Below, piece after piece: positions 33,451 to 44,282 of a stretch of DNA of 64,000 nt (positions within the stretch are counted from its first letter, which is position 1; every line of letters starts with the position of its first letter). Where the stretch lies: the NCBI GenBank assembly GCA_028564925.1, contig CM053032.1:120010490-120074489 (forward strand), given 5' to 3'. Source of the stretch: Lithobates sylvaticus. Lineage: Eukaryota > Chordata > Amphibia > Anura > Ranidae. A program made the position numbers and the translations under genes. A model generated the notes under the pieces. It saw only the letters and a list, made by a program, of their open reading frames with translations, did not search any database and was not told the origin of the DNA.

Positions 33451-36400
33451 ATGTCCGAGGCCGACAGAGCTGGTTCACCCCTTGAGGCCTTATGCCAGCA
33501 GGTGACAACCCTTACCCAGGCTGTACAACGCCTCCAGGATGGATACTTTCAGATCGAGGGGCGTCTTCAGCATCTGACCTTATCCCCAAACCAAGCGGAC
33601 CAGTCACCCCCGGTAGCCAGCACCTCCACTCTTCTATCAACACCTGGAGGTGCTCTCCCTGCCTATGATGTGTCCCATCCTGATCCCAGGGTCCCCACAC
33701 CAGAACGTTTTTCCGGGGACCGAAGGAAATTTCGCTCTTTTAAAAACTCCTGTTTGCTTCACCTAGCCCTACAACCCAGGACCTTCCAGTTGGAATCCAC
33801 TAAAGTAGGGTTCATCATCTCTCTCCTTTCTGATGACCCTCAATCCTGGGCGCACCATTTGATGGAACAGAAAAGCCCACAATTGAATTCTGTAGAGACT
33901 TTCTTTTCCGCTATGGCAGCACTCTACGAGGACTCCCAACGCACAGGTACAGCAGAAACCACCCTGCATACCCTATCCCAGGGGAGAAGACCTGTAGAGG
34001 ACTATGTAGTAGATTTCCGCAAATGGGCAGCTGATACTGACTGGAACGAATCAGCCCTAAAATATCAATTCCGTTTAGGGCTATCCGAGGTATTAAAGGA
34101 TGAACTGGCTCGAGGAGAGATCCCAAGTACCTTCACAGATCTCTGCCAACTTGTCATTAAACTTGACCGTCGACTACGAGAACGGCGAGCAGAGAGACTG
34201 CAGAGCCCTCGTCCCACCTGGACGATGCCCCGGGTCCCTCCAGCACCTTCTCCTTCTTGGAACTCTCGCTCCCCTCCTCATGGGGAACCCATGCAGCTGG
34301 GCCTGGCACGGTCCCCCCTATCTGCTGAAGAAAGGCTCCGTCGTCGTCAAGCCAACCTCTGCCTCTACTGTGGGGGCACGGGGCACTACCTACAGAAATG
34401 CCCCATAAGACCCAGTAAGTGTCCTTCTGGGTCCCTCTCAAGTTCACACTCTGTTAAAGTGCCGCATTTTCATCTGTCTGTTCCACTCTCCCTACAGGTA
34501 GCGGGAGAGTCTTTCCAGTTGGGAGCCATCCTTGACTCTGGAGCCTGCAGTTGCTTCATGGACCTGACCCTGGCACGACACCTGAACCTCCCTTTAGCTA
34601 CCAAGAAACAACCTCTTCAGATCCAGCTAGCTGATGGCTCTCCACCCTGCTCGGGACCGGTTACCCAGGAAACCGCTCCCATCCTGACCTGCACCAAATC
34701 AGGTCATCAGGAACTCTTACGTTTTGACATTATCCATTCTCCCATGTTCCCCATCATCCTGGGGTACCCCTGGCTACTGGCTCACAACCCTCGGATTGAC
34801 TGGGTCAACAAGGAAGTGGAGTTCTCCTCCTCTTACTGCTTGCAGCACTGCCTTCCGGATCAACCCACAGTACCTCTCACCCATCTTGCCTTGCAACCCA
34901 GTGCCAAGGACCTGCAACACGTCCCAACACCCTACCAAGACTTTATGGACATCTTCGATGAAAAAAAGGCCGAAGTTCTTCCCCCTCATCGCTCATACGA
35001 TTGTCCGATTGATCTCCTACCAGGGGCTGAGATCCCCTTCGGAAGGATTTTCCCTTTGTCTGAAACTGAGCTTGAAGCCCTACGGGTATATATCGACGAG
35101 AATCTTGCCAAAGGGTTCATCCAACCATCTTCTTCGCCAGCAGGGGCTGGGATCTTCTTTGTTGAAAAAAAAGACGGTTCCCTCAGACCCTGTGTAGATT
35201 ACAGGGAACTCAATAAAATTACTATCAAGAACAGGTACCCACTTCCGCTCATTCCCGAACTTTTTCAACGGCTCAGGACTGCCAAAGTGTTTACCAAGCT
35301 GGATCTTCGTGGGGCCTACAATTTAGTTAGAATACGCTCTGGGGATGAATGGAAGACGGCTTTTAGGTCCAGATTCGGCCATTTTGAGTACCTGGTCATG
35401 CCGTTTGGACTTTGTAATGCCCCAGCTACCTTCCAGCACCTTGTCAATGACATTTTTCGTGAGTATTTGGATAACTTCCTCATTGTATATCTTGATGATA
35501 TCTTGATTTTCTCCGATTCCCTAGAAGCCCATCGTCAACATGTCCGGAAAGTTCTTCTCATCCTCCGCAAACACGGGCTCTACGTCAAAGGAGAGAAATG
35601 CGAGTTCGAGACTGATACCATCCAGTTCCTGGGCTTCATCATAACCACCGGAGGAGTACTGATGGATCCCCAAAAAGTGAAGGCCATCCAGGATTGGCCT
35701 GCTCCCACGGACAAGAGGTCAGTCCAACGTTTTATCGGCTTTGCCAACTTTTATAGACGGTTCATTCAGGGATTTTCTGCCATTGTGTCCCCAATCACCC
35801 AACAGACTCGCCAGCAAGTTAAGTTCCAGTGGACTCCCCAAGCGCAGAGCGCTTTTGAGAAGCTCAAGGAACTCTTTTCCTCTGCACCCATCTTACAGCA
35901 CCCTGACCCCGAACTCCCTTACGTCCTAGAGGTGGACGCTTCAGACTCTGCTTTAGGAGCAATCCTATCGCAGAGAAGTGGCCCAAAGGCCCTCCTTCAC
36001 CCAGTCGCCTTTTCCTCCCGAAAACTAAGTCCCCCTGAAAAGAATTATGATGTAGGCGACCGGGAATTACTTGCGATTAAATTCGCTCTCGAGGAATGGA
36101 GATACCTGCTTGAAGGAGCTTCCCAACCCATCCTCATCTTCACTGACCACCGCAATTTGGAGTACCTCAGGGCTGCAAAACGCCTCAGACCCAGACAGGC
36201 CCGCTGGGCCTTGTTCTTCTCCCGATTTAATTTCCACATCACTTACCGTCCTGGCTCCAAGAATGGCAAGGCGGATGCCTTATCCCGTATGTTTCTGGAC
36301 ACTGAATCCTCGAAAGAACCTGCTACTATCCTGTCCGCCCACAATTTTCTCCATGCCATTCAGCCTGACTTAACCACAGCCCTCAAACAGGCTTCCAACC

Positions 36401-38022
36401 AGTTCTCTTCTCCCACATTACCTTTTCTTGAAAGGAAGCAGGATTTACTCTGGGCCCATGCCCGAATCTTTGTCCCTCCTCCTGTCAGACTCCAAGTTCT
36501 GCAGACCCTTCATGACCACAAGATGTCCGGCCATTTTGGAGTACAGAAAACAGTGGACTTGGTAGGTCGATCTTACTGGTGGCCGGGCTGGAGAAAAGAC
36601 TGTCAGGAATACGTTCTCTCTTGCAACATTTGTCAAAGGAACAAGGGGTCCAACACTAAATCCTGGGGTCTGTTACGTCCATTATCTGTCCCGGAACGTC
36701 CATGGAAGGAGATTTCCATGGACTTCATCGTGGATTTACCCCCTTCAGATTCCTTCACCACGATTCTGGTTGTCATTGACCGTCTCTCAAAGATGGCTCA
36801 CTTCCTACCCATGAAAGGTACTCCCTCGGCTTCCGCTACTACTGACATCTTCATCAGGGAAATTATAAGGTTACACGGAGTTCCAGCTAACATCACCTCG
36901 GACCGAGGGGTACAGTTCACCTCTAGGTTCTGGAGAGATCTATGCAAATCCCTTGAAATCAGGACTTCCATGTCTTCAGCATATCACCCCCAATCCAACG
37001 GTCAAACTGAACGCACGAATCAAACCCTCGAGCAATACCTGAGGTGTTTTTGCTCGTACTCCCAAGATGACTGGTCAGGCTTACTACCCTACGCGGAGTT
37101 TGCCTACAATAATTCTTTGCATTCTGCCATTAATCAGACGCCCTTCTGGGCAAACTACGGTTATCACCCTTCTTTTCTTCCAGATTCCATTCCAGACGTC
37201 CCTACTCCAGCTGCACAGGACCTAGTCAAAAGTATCCAAGACAACTTCACCCGGATCCAACAGGCCATGAAGGAAGCACAGAAGGGTTATGAGGTACAAT
37301 ACAACCGGGGCAGGAAGGAATGTCCGCCTTTCCAGATTGGTGAGAAAGTTTGGTTATCAACCGCTAATTTAAAACTCCCTTGTCCTTCTCGGAAATTGGG
37401 TCCCAGGTTCATCGGCCCCTTTGAGGTCAAGAGGGTGATCAACCCAGTGGCCTTTGAACTAGATCTCCCCAGTTCCTATAGGATTCACCCAGTTTTTCAT
37501 GCCTCTTTGCTGAAACCCATAATTGCTAATTCTTTCCCTGATAGGCAAACGCCACTTCCTCCTCCCATCACCATCCAAGGAGAGGAAGAATTCGAGGTTG
37601 AGAAAATTCTGGATCTCCGAAGAAGAAGAGGGCAGGTCCAATATCTTGTCAAATGGAAGGGGTATCCCCCAGAAGACTGCTCCTGGGAGCCATCCGAAAA
37701 CATTCATGCCCCCCGCTTAATCCGGGAATATCACCAAAGACATCCTGAAGTGGGCATCCGGAGGCTGCCCTTAGGAGGGGGGCACTGTCAGGGAAATACC
37801 AGGTCTCTCCGCCGGGTTCCAGGGCTGCGCACGCGCGGTAGAGCGGCGCAACGAGGTTTACAGGTACGCCGGGTAACAGGTGCGCATGCGCGGGTCCGCG
37901 GCTCTCGGGTATCTGTCACAACCCAGCCAGTACGCCTCACCACTGTGCGCGCCGCTGACGGAAGACGAGTGCGCATGCGCACTCGTCCGGGTATCCCACC
38001 TGACCAGTTACCTGGCCTATAA
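33451..38022 (+). CDS. B-2 Gag-Pol polyprotein (chromovirus)
   Basis: A 1523-codon open frame starting MSEADRAGSPLEAL, co-linear with the B-1 product at 21995-26566. It has the same parts in the same order: gag, CCHC knuckle, aspartic protease, RT with YLDD, RNase H, integrase with HHCC zinc region, chromodomain, and an Arg-rich tail encoded in the 3' LTR. Only a handful of residues differ between the two copies. That both frames stay open over 4.5 kb argues for very recent activity of the family. In the cell such a polyprotein would form a cytoplasmic particle that copies its RNA and carries the DNA to chromatin. It looks whole; function is not shown. Confidence 0.9.
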   Translation: MSEADRAGSPLEALCQQVTTLTQAVQRLQDGYFQIEGRLQHLTLSPNQADQSPPVASTSTLLSTPGGALPAYDVSHPDPRVPTPERFSGDRRKFRSFKNSCLLHLALQPRTFQLESTKVGFIISLLSDDPQSWAHHLMEQKSPQLNSVETFFSAMAALYEDSQRTGTAETTLHTLSQGRRPVEDYVVDFRKWAADTDWNESALKYQFRLGLSEVLKDELARGEIPSTFTDLCQLVIKLDRRLRERRAERLQSPRPTWTMPRVPPAPSPSWNSRSPPHGEPMQLGLARSPLSAEERLRRRQANLCLYCGGTGHYLQKCPIRPSKCPSGSLSSSHSVKVPHFHLSVPLSLQVAGESFQLGAILDSGACSCFMDLTLARHLNLPLATKKQPLQIQLADGSPPCSGPVTQETAPILTCTKSGHQELLRFDIIHSPMFPIILGYPWLLAHNPRIDWVNKEVEFSSSYCLQHCLPDQPTVPLTHLALQPSAKDLQHVPTPYQDFMDIFDEKKAEVLPPHRSYDCPIDLLPGAEIPFGRIFPLSETELEALRVYIDENLAKGFIQPSSSPAGAGIFFVEKKDGSLRPCVDYRELNKITIKNRYPLPLIPELFQRLRTAKVFTKLDLRGAYNLVRIRSGDEWKTAFRSRFGHFEYLVMPFGLCNAPATFQHLVNDIFREYLDNFLIVYLDDILIFSDSLEAHRQHVRKVLLILRKHGLYVKGEKCEFETDTIQFLGFIITTGGVLMDPQKVKAIQDWPAPTDKRSVQRFIGFANFYRRFIQGFSAIVSPITQQTRQQVKFQWTPQAQSAFEKLKELFSSAPILQHPDPELPYVLEVDASDSALGAILSQRSGPKALLHPVAFSSRKLSPPEKNYDVGDRELLAIKFALEEWRYLLEGASQPILIFTDHRNLEYLRAAKRLRPRQARWALFFSRFNFHITYRPGSKNGKADALSRMFLDTESSKEPATILSAHNFLHAIQPDLTTALKQASNQFSSPTLPFLERKQDLLWAHARIFVPPPVRLQVLQTLHDHKMSGHFGVQKTVDLVGRSYWWPGWRKDCQEYVLSCNICQRNKGSNTKSWGLLRPLSVPERPWKEISMDFIVDLPPSDSFTTILVVIDRLSKMAHFLPMKGTPSASATTDIFIREIIRLHGVPANITSDRGVQFTSRFWRDLCKSLEIRTSMSSAYHPQSNGQTERTNQTLEQYLRCFCSYSQDDWSGLLPYAEFAYNNSLHSAINQTPFWANYGYHPSFLPDSIPDVPTPAAQDLVKSIQDNFTRIQQAMKEAQKGYEVQYNRGRKECPPFQIGEKVWLSTANLKLPCPSRKLGPRFIGPFEVKRVINPVAFELDLPSSYRIHPVFHASLLKPIIANSFPDRQTPLPPPITIQGEEEFEVEKILDLRRRRGQVQYLVKWKGYPPEDCSWEPSENIHAPRLIREYHQRHPEVGIRRLPLGGGHCQGNTRSLRRVPGLRTRGRAAQRGLQVRRVTGAHARVRGSRVSVTTQPVRLTTVRAADGRRVRMRTRPGIPPDQLPGL

Positions 38023-38965
38023 AAGGCCTTCCCTGTCCGCTTCCAAATTGCTGGTTTGTTGTCTCTTCTGAGTCCTGTCTCCAGTCCAGTATCCTGTATC
38101 CTGTATCCTGTATCCTGTACCCTGTACCCTGCATCTACCTGACTACCAGTGCCGACCCGGAATCCTCCTGACTACCGCTACCGCTACTACCTGTGTTTGA
38201 ACCCCTGGCTTACTTCCTGGATTCCTCTACTGCTTGATTACCTGTGCTTGACCCTCGGCCTGTCTACCGGTCCTTCCGTGAGTTACTTACCTGTGTTTGA
38301 CCTCTGGCTTGCTTCCTGGATACCTCTCTGCCTGATTACCTGTGTTTGACCCTCGGCCTGCCTACTGGACTTCCTCTGAGTTACTTACCTGTGTTTGACC
38401 CTCGGCTTGCCTTTTGGACACCTCTACTGCCTGATTACCTGTGCTTGACCCCCGGCTTGCCTACTGGACATTCTCTGAGTTACTTACCTGTGTTTGACCC
38501 CTGGCTTGCCTTCTGGACACCTCTACTGCTTGATTACCTGTGCTTGACCCCCGGCTTGCCTCCTGGACATTCTCTGAGTTACTTACCTGTGTTTGACCCC
38601 CGGCTTGCCTTTGGATACTTCTACTGCCTGGTTGCCTGTGTTTGACCCTCGGCCTGCTTGCTGGACTATCTCCCGCTCAGTGTTCAGGACTTGCAGTTCT
38701 CTTATGCTCCCGAGGGTCCTCCTTCAGTATACGTGTTGGTACCTCTGCAACCTTTACCTGATCACAACCCTGCCAGGTGTCTACTCCCAGTGCAGCTTCA
38801 GCCTCTCCTGGTCTACGACGCTACTGCACACCACCTGCTACACTCCTGCTGGCAACCCGTGCATCTTTGAGCCCGGTGTCCTCTGTACCCACTCCAGAGG
38901 CATCGTGCGCTTAGTCGCAAGGGGAGCAGCTCTCAGCATATCGGCCCGGGTGAGTACCTCTGACA
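37786..38965 (+). repeat. B-2 3' LTR
   Basis: 1180 bp, ends CTCTGACA, followed directly by GACCAGGATCTGTGCC of element A. It carries the stop codon of the polyprotein and the full heptamer array. Confidence 0.95.
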
Positions 38966-40479
38966 GACCAGGATCTGTGCCAGTCTGTACCCCAACCTTA
39001 CCACGATCTCCTGGATGTGTTCAGCAAGCGGGGAGCAGACTCCCTTCCGCCCCACCGCTCCTATGACTGCCCCATCGAGCTCCTTCCTGGGGCCGAGATT
39101 CCGTTTGGTCGCATATTCCCTCTCTCTGAAAAGGAGCAAGAAGCTTTGAAAATTTACATTTCGGAAAACCTGAAAAAAGGGTTCATCCGCCATTCTACTT
39201 CTCCCGCTGGCGCAGGAATATTTTTTGTCACCAAGAAAGATCAGACCTTGAGGCCCTGCGTGGACTATCGGGAGCTCAATAAAGTTACGGTCAAGAACCG
39301 GTACCCTCTGCCCTTGATACCCGAACTCTTCCAAAAACTGAGATCAGCAACAGTCTTTACCAAGTTGGACCTAAGGGGAGCATACAACCTGGTCCGCATT
39401 CGGGCCGGAGATGAGTGGAAGACAGTGTTCCGGACCCGCTTCGGGCACTACGAGTACCTGGTCATGCCCTTCGGGCTCTGTAATGCCCCGGCCACGTTCC
39501 AGCATCTCATCAATGATGTGTTCAGGGACTTCTTGGACATTTTTGTAATTGTCTATCTGGACGATATCTTGATCTTCACCCAATCCCTGGAACAGCATCG
39601 AGGGCATGTGGGCAAGGTACTTCTTCGACTCCGACGGCACGGCCTGTATGCAAAGGCTGAGAAATGTAAATTCGAGCAGCAGGAAATCCAGTTCTTGGGA
39701 CTTGAAATCTCTCCCGGCGGGCATCAGAATGGACCCTCAAAAAGTGTCTGCTGTTCTTGACTGGCCAACACCTGTAGACAAGAAAGGCATCCAACGGTTT
39801 GTCGGGTTCGCAAACTTCTACGGAACCCCCGTTTTTTGCCAATTACGGTTTTCACCTGTCTATTCTCCCCGACTTTCTCCCAGAATCTCCAGTCCCGGCA
39901 GTCCAGGATACAGCATCGTTCCTCAGCCGCAACAACCGGATACTTCAAGAAGCGATAGCCAAGGCTCAGGAGGACAGCAAGAAGATCTTCGATCGAAAGA
40001 GAAGGGGAGAGTTGAACTTGCAAGTGGGTGACCAGGTATGGCTAGCTACAACTAACCTTAAACTTGCCTGTCCCTCTAAGAAGCTTGCTCCCAAGTTCCT
40101 AGGACCCTTTCCAGTGAAGAAGAAGATCAATGAGGTCTCCTACGAGCTGTCCCTGCCCGACTCTATGAGAGTCCACCCGGTCTTCCATGTCTCCCTGCTA
40201 AAACCCGCTGTGCCCGATCCCTTTCCAGATAGGGGAACAAACCCGCCCGGACCTGTCCTGGTCCAGGGCAACGAGGAATATGAAGTGGAGGCCATCCTTG
40301 ATTGCAGGAAACGGAGGGGGGAGAGACAGTTCCTGATCAAATGGAAGGGGTATGGGCCCGAGAGTAATTCATGGGAACCAGACTGTAACCTACATGCCAA
40401 AAGACTAATCTTCCTTTCTTCCCACCCAGAAAAACGACACCTAGTGGGCACCCGGAGGTTGCCCCTTGTGAGGGGACAA
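38966..40479 (+). pseudogene. A-2 pol part, downstream of B-2
   Basis: Contains RT with YLDDILIF, the integrase C-terminal region and a chromodomain (EYEVEAILD, LIKWKGY, SWEP), in the same order as A-1. Broken. Confidence 0.85.
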
Positions 40480-41197
40480 TGTCAGGGCTCTAGCCGCCCT
40501 GGGCACGTTAGCCTGAAGGTGCGCAGGCACCTGGGCAACCCTGGCCCCCGTGAGCATCAGCGCGTGCGCGCGCTCCCGTGCACGAATAGCGGGCGCGCGC
40601 GCCCCCGTGCACGTGTGCGATCGGCGCCGCTTTGGCGCCAGTGGCCCTATTTAAAGGGGACAGCTGCCTGCATGCGGCGCTGTCCGTCTCAGCTCCCATC
40701 TGTACCCCCAACCTGAACCTGTCTGCTGATCCTATCTGTGACCCGGCCTGTCTGACTCTGCTGCCTTCTCCGTTCCTTGACCCCAGCTTGTTTGACCCTG
40801 CTTTGGACTGTGTTGTTGTTGCTGAACTTCTGGCTTGCCTCCTGACCATCCCTCTGCCTGCCGTCTCTGCTTGACTACCTTGCCTGTTGTGACCCGGCTT
40901 GCCTGACCATTCCTGCTTCCAGTGTTCCTGCACAGGTCCTCTGCTGCTGCTGCTGTCTGCTGCTGTTCCTGCTGCCGGTCTTCCTCCTGTATCCTGTTGT
41001 CTGCCGAACCATCATCTGCAGTCCAACCATCCGGCCAAGACCTGCATCCACCCAGCATCGGTCACCTGCATCCATACGGACACTCCTACCCGCTGTGTTC
41101 ACGGCTCCGCTGTTCCCAATCCAGCAGGCCCTGAACCAGAGCTGTAAGAGAGGTCTCCAACCGTCAAGCCAGGCTCATCACTACCAGGTACCTAACA
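40480..41197 (+). repeat. A-2 3' LTR
   Basis: 718 bp, matching 18924-19641 with very few differences. TATA-like TATTTAAA near 40648 and GCTGTCCGT near 40679 repeat the self-primer arrangement. It is followed by minisatellite (TCACCCCCCTCCATTAGG). Confidence 0.9.
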
Positions 41198-43731
41198 TCA
41201 CCCCCCTCCATTAGGATAGACCCCCAACAAACTACCCCCCCTCTCCATTAGTATAGACCCCCGACAAACCACCCCCTCCTTTAGTATAGACCCCCCCATG
41301 ACAAACCCCCCTCACATTAGTATAGACACCCCCAGGACAAACCAGCCCCTCCATTAGTACAGACCCCCTGGGACAACCCACTCCCTCTCCATTAGTACAG
41401 ACCCCCCCCAGGACAAACCACCACCCCTCCATTAGTAAAGACCCCCCAGGACAAACCACACCCCCCCACATTAGTATAGCCCCCCTGGGACAAACCACCC
41501 CCCCTCCATTAGTATAGACCCCCCAGGACAAACCACCCCCCTCCATTAGTACAGACCCCCCGGGACAAACCACCCCCTCCATTAGTACAGACCCCCCGGG
41601 ACAAACCACCCCCCTCCAGTAGTGCAGACCCTCCGGACAAACCATCCCCATCCATTAGTGCAGACCCCCCGGACAAACCACCCCCCTCCATTAGTACAGA
41701 CCCCCGGGACAAACCATCCCCCTCCATTAGTGCAGACCCCCCAGACAAACCACCCCCCTCCATTAGTGCAGACCCCCCGGACAAACCACCCCCCTCCCTA
41801 TAGTACAGACCCCCGGGACAAACCATCCCCCTCAATAAGTGCAGACCCCCGGACAAACCACCCCCTCCATTTGTGCAGACCCCCGGGACAAACCACCCCC
41901 CTCTTTTAGTGCAGACCCCCCGGACAAACCACCCCCTCAATTAGTAGACCCCCGGGACAAACCACCCCCCTCCATTAGTACAGACCCCCCTGGACAAACC
42001 ACCCCCTTCCATTAGTATAGACCACCTCAGGACAAACCACCCCCTCACATTAGTATAGACTCCCCCAGGACAAACCACCCCCCTCCATTAGTGCAGACCC
42101 CCCGGACAAACCACCCCCCTCCATTAGTGCAGACCCCCCGGACATACCACCCCCTCCATTAGTAGACCCCGGGACAAACCACCCCCCTCCATTAGTACAG
42201 ACCCCCCTGGACAAACCACCCCCTTCCATTAGTATAGACCCCCTCAGGACAAACCACCCCCTCACATTAGTATAGACTCCCCCAGGACAAACCACCCCCT
42301 CCATTAGTACAGACCCCCTGGGGCAAACCACCCCCTCTCCATTAGTACAGACCCCCCCAGGACAAACCACCCCCCTCCATTAGTACGGACTCCCCCAGGA
42401 CATACCACCCCCCACATTAGTATAGACCCCCAGGACAAACCACCCCCCTCCATTAGTATAGACCCCGACAAACCACCCCCCTCCATTAGGATAGACCCCC
42501 AACAAACTACCCCCCCTCCATTAGTATAGACCCCCGACAAACCACCCCCTCCATTAGTATAGACCCCCCATGACAAACCCCCCTCCATTAGTATAGACCC
42601 CCCAGGACAAACCACCCCCCTCCATTAGTATAGACCCCCCAAGACAAACCACCCCTCCATTAGTATAGACCCCTCAGGACAATCCACCCCCCTCCATTAG
42701 TATAGACCCCCAGGACAAACCACCCCCCCTCCATTAGTATTGACCCCGACAAACCACCCCCCCTCCATTAGTATAGACCCCCAACAAACTATGCCCCCAC
42801 ATTAGTATAGACCCCCGACAAACTCCCCCTCTCCATTAGTATAGACCCCCAACAAACCATCCCCCCCCCCCTCCATTAGTATAGACCCCCCTCCATTAGT
42901 ATAGACCCCCAGGACAAACCATCCCCCCTCCATTAGTATTGACCCAGACAAACCACCCCCCCCCCCTCCATTAGTATAGACCCCAAACAAACTACCCCCC
43001 CTCCATTAGTATAGACCCCGACAAACTCCCCCCCTCCATTAGTATAGACCCCCAACAAACCACCCCCATCCATTAGTATAGACCCCCATAACAAACCCCC
43101 CTCCATTAGTATAGACCCCCAGGACAAACCACCCCCCCTCCATTAGTATAGACCCCCCCCAAGACAAACCACCCCTCCATTAGTATAGACCCCAAGGACA
43201 AACCACCCCCCCTACATTAGTATAGACCCCCCCCAGGACAAACCACCCCCTACATTAGTATAGACCCCCAGGACAAAACCCCCCCTCCATTAGTATAGAC
43301 CCCCAACAAACTACCCCCCCTCCATTAGTATAGACCCCCGACAACCCCCCCTCCATTAGTATAGACCCCGACAAACCACCCCCCTTCCATTAGTATAGAC
43401 CCCCCATGACAAACCCCCCCTCCATTAGTATAGACCCCCCAGGACAAACCACCCCCCCTCCATTAGTATAGACCCCCAAGACAAACCACCCCTCCATTAG
43501 TATAGACCCCTCAGGACAATCCACCCCCCTCCATTAGTATAGACCCCCCAGGACAAACCATCCCCCCTCCATTAGTATTGACCCCGACAAACCACCCCCC
43601 TCCATTAGTATAGACCCCCAACAAACTACCCCCCCCACATTAGTATAGACCCCCGACAAACTCCCCCTCTCCATTAGTATAGACCCCCAACAAACCACCC
43701 CCCTCCATTACTATAGACCCCCCTCCATTAG
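41198..43731. repeat. Minisatellite S4a, counterpart of S2 plus the start of S3
   Basis: 41198-42355 follows S2 unit by unit. From about 42355 onward it follows S3 (marker GTACGGACTCCCCCAGG at about 27541 and 42383) without the 6.7-kb B-1 element. It therefore holds the empty B-1 site in an uninterrupted run CAGACCCCCCCAGGAC. Confidence 0.9.
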
Positions 43732-44282
43732 TATAGACCCCCCCAAGACAAACCACCCCATCCATTAGTATAGACCCCCAGGACAATCCACCCCCCTCCA
43801 TTAGTATAGACCCCCAGGACAAACCACCCCCCTCCATTAGTATAGACCCCGACAAACCACCCCCTCCATTAGTAAAGACCCCCAACAAACTACACCCCCT
43901 CCATTCGTATAGACCCCCGACACCCCCCCACTCCATTATTATAGACCCCTGACAAACCACCCCCCTCCATTAGTATAGACCCCCAGGACAAACCACCCCC
44001 CCCTCCATTAGTATAGACCCCGACAAACCACCCCCTCCATTAGTAAAGACCCCCAACAAACTACACCCCCTCCATTCGTATAGACCCCCGAACCCCCCCC
44101 CCTCCATTATTATAGACCCCTGACAAACCACCCCCCCTCCATTAGTATAGACCCCCCCAAGACAAACCCCCCCTCCATTAGTATAGACCCCCCAGGACAA
44201 ACCACCCCCCCTCCATTAGTATAGACCCCCCAAGACAAACCACCCCTCCATTAGTATAGACACCCCAGGGCAATCCATCCCC
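43732..44282. repeat. Minisatellite S4b, TA-type units with a local duplication
   Basis: AGTATAG units with unusual members (CCATTCGTATAG, CCATTATTATAG, AGTAAAGACC) that occur twice, near 43870-43950 and 44040-44120. This indicates a local duplication of about 180 bp. Confidence 0.85.

Larger units (their letters stand above)
32264..38965 (+). mobile_element. Element B-2: full-length Tf1/sushi-group chromovirus
   Basis: 5' LTR 32264-33436 (1173 bp, one heptamer fewer than the others), 3' LTR 37786-38965 (1180 bp), same TGTCAG...CTGACA ends as B-1. It lies inside A-2. The flanks (ACGCCA before, GACCAGG after) do not give a clean 5-bp duplication. It looks whole; the LTRs differ at about three sites plus the heptamer, so it is young. 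The interior is nearly identical to B-1. Confidence 0.95.
30700..41197 (+). mobile_element. Element A-2: second copy of chromovirus A, split by B-2 (fossil)
   Basis: A-2 comprises 30700-32263 and 38966-41197, with B-2 between. Partial 5' LTR at 30700-31173 (474 bp), gag with CCHC up to the B-2 junction, RT, integrase end and chromodomain after it, full 3' LTR at 40480-41197 (718 bp). Both minisatellite junctions are identical in position to those of A-1, which shows duplication of one insertion. Broken, with the same large state as A-1 plus the B-2 insertion. Confidence 0.9.
29022..43731. repeat. Tandem segmental duplication, unit 2
   Basis: Starts with the same unit order as at about 12052 and ends, like unit 1, after the rare variant CCATTACTATAGACC (about 29000 and 43710). 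It contains A-2 (with B-2 inside) and the empty site matching B-1. Divergence in the shared gag part of A is about 0.6 percent by eye. Confidence 0.8.
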
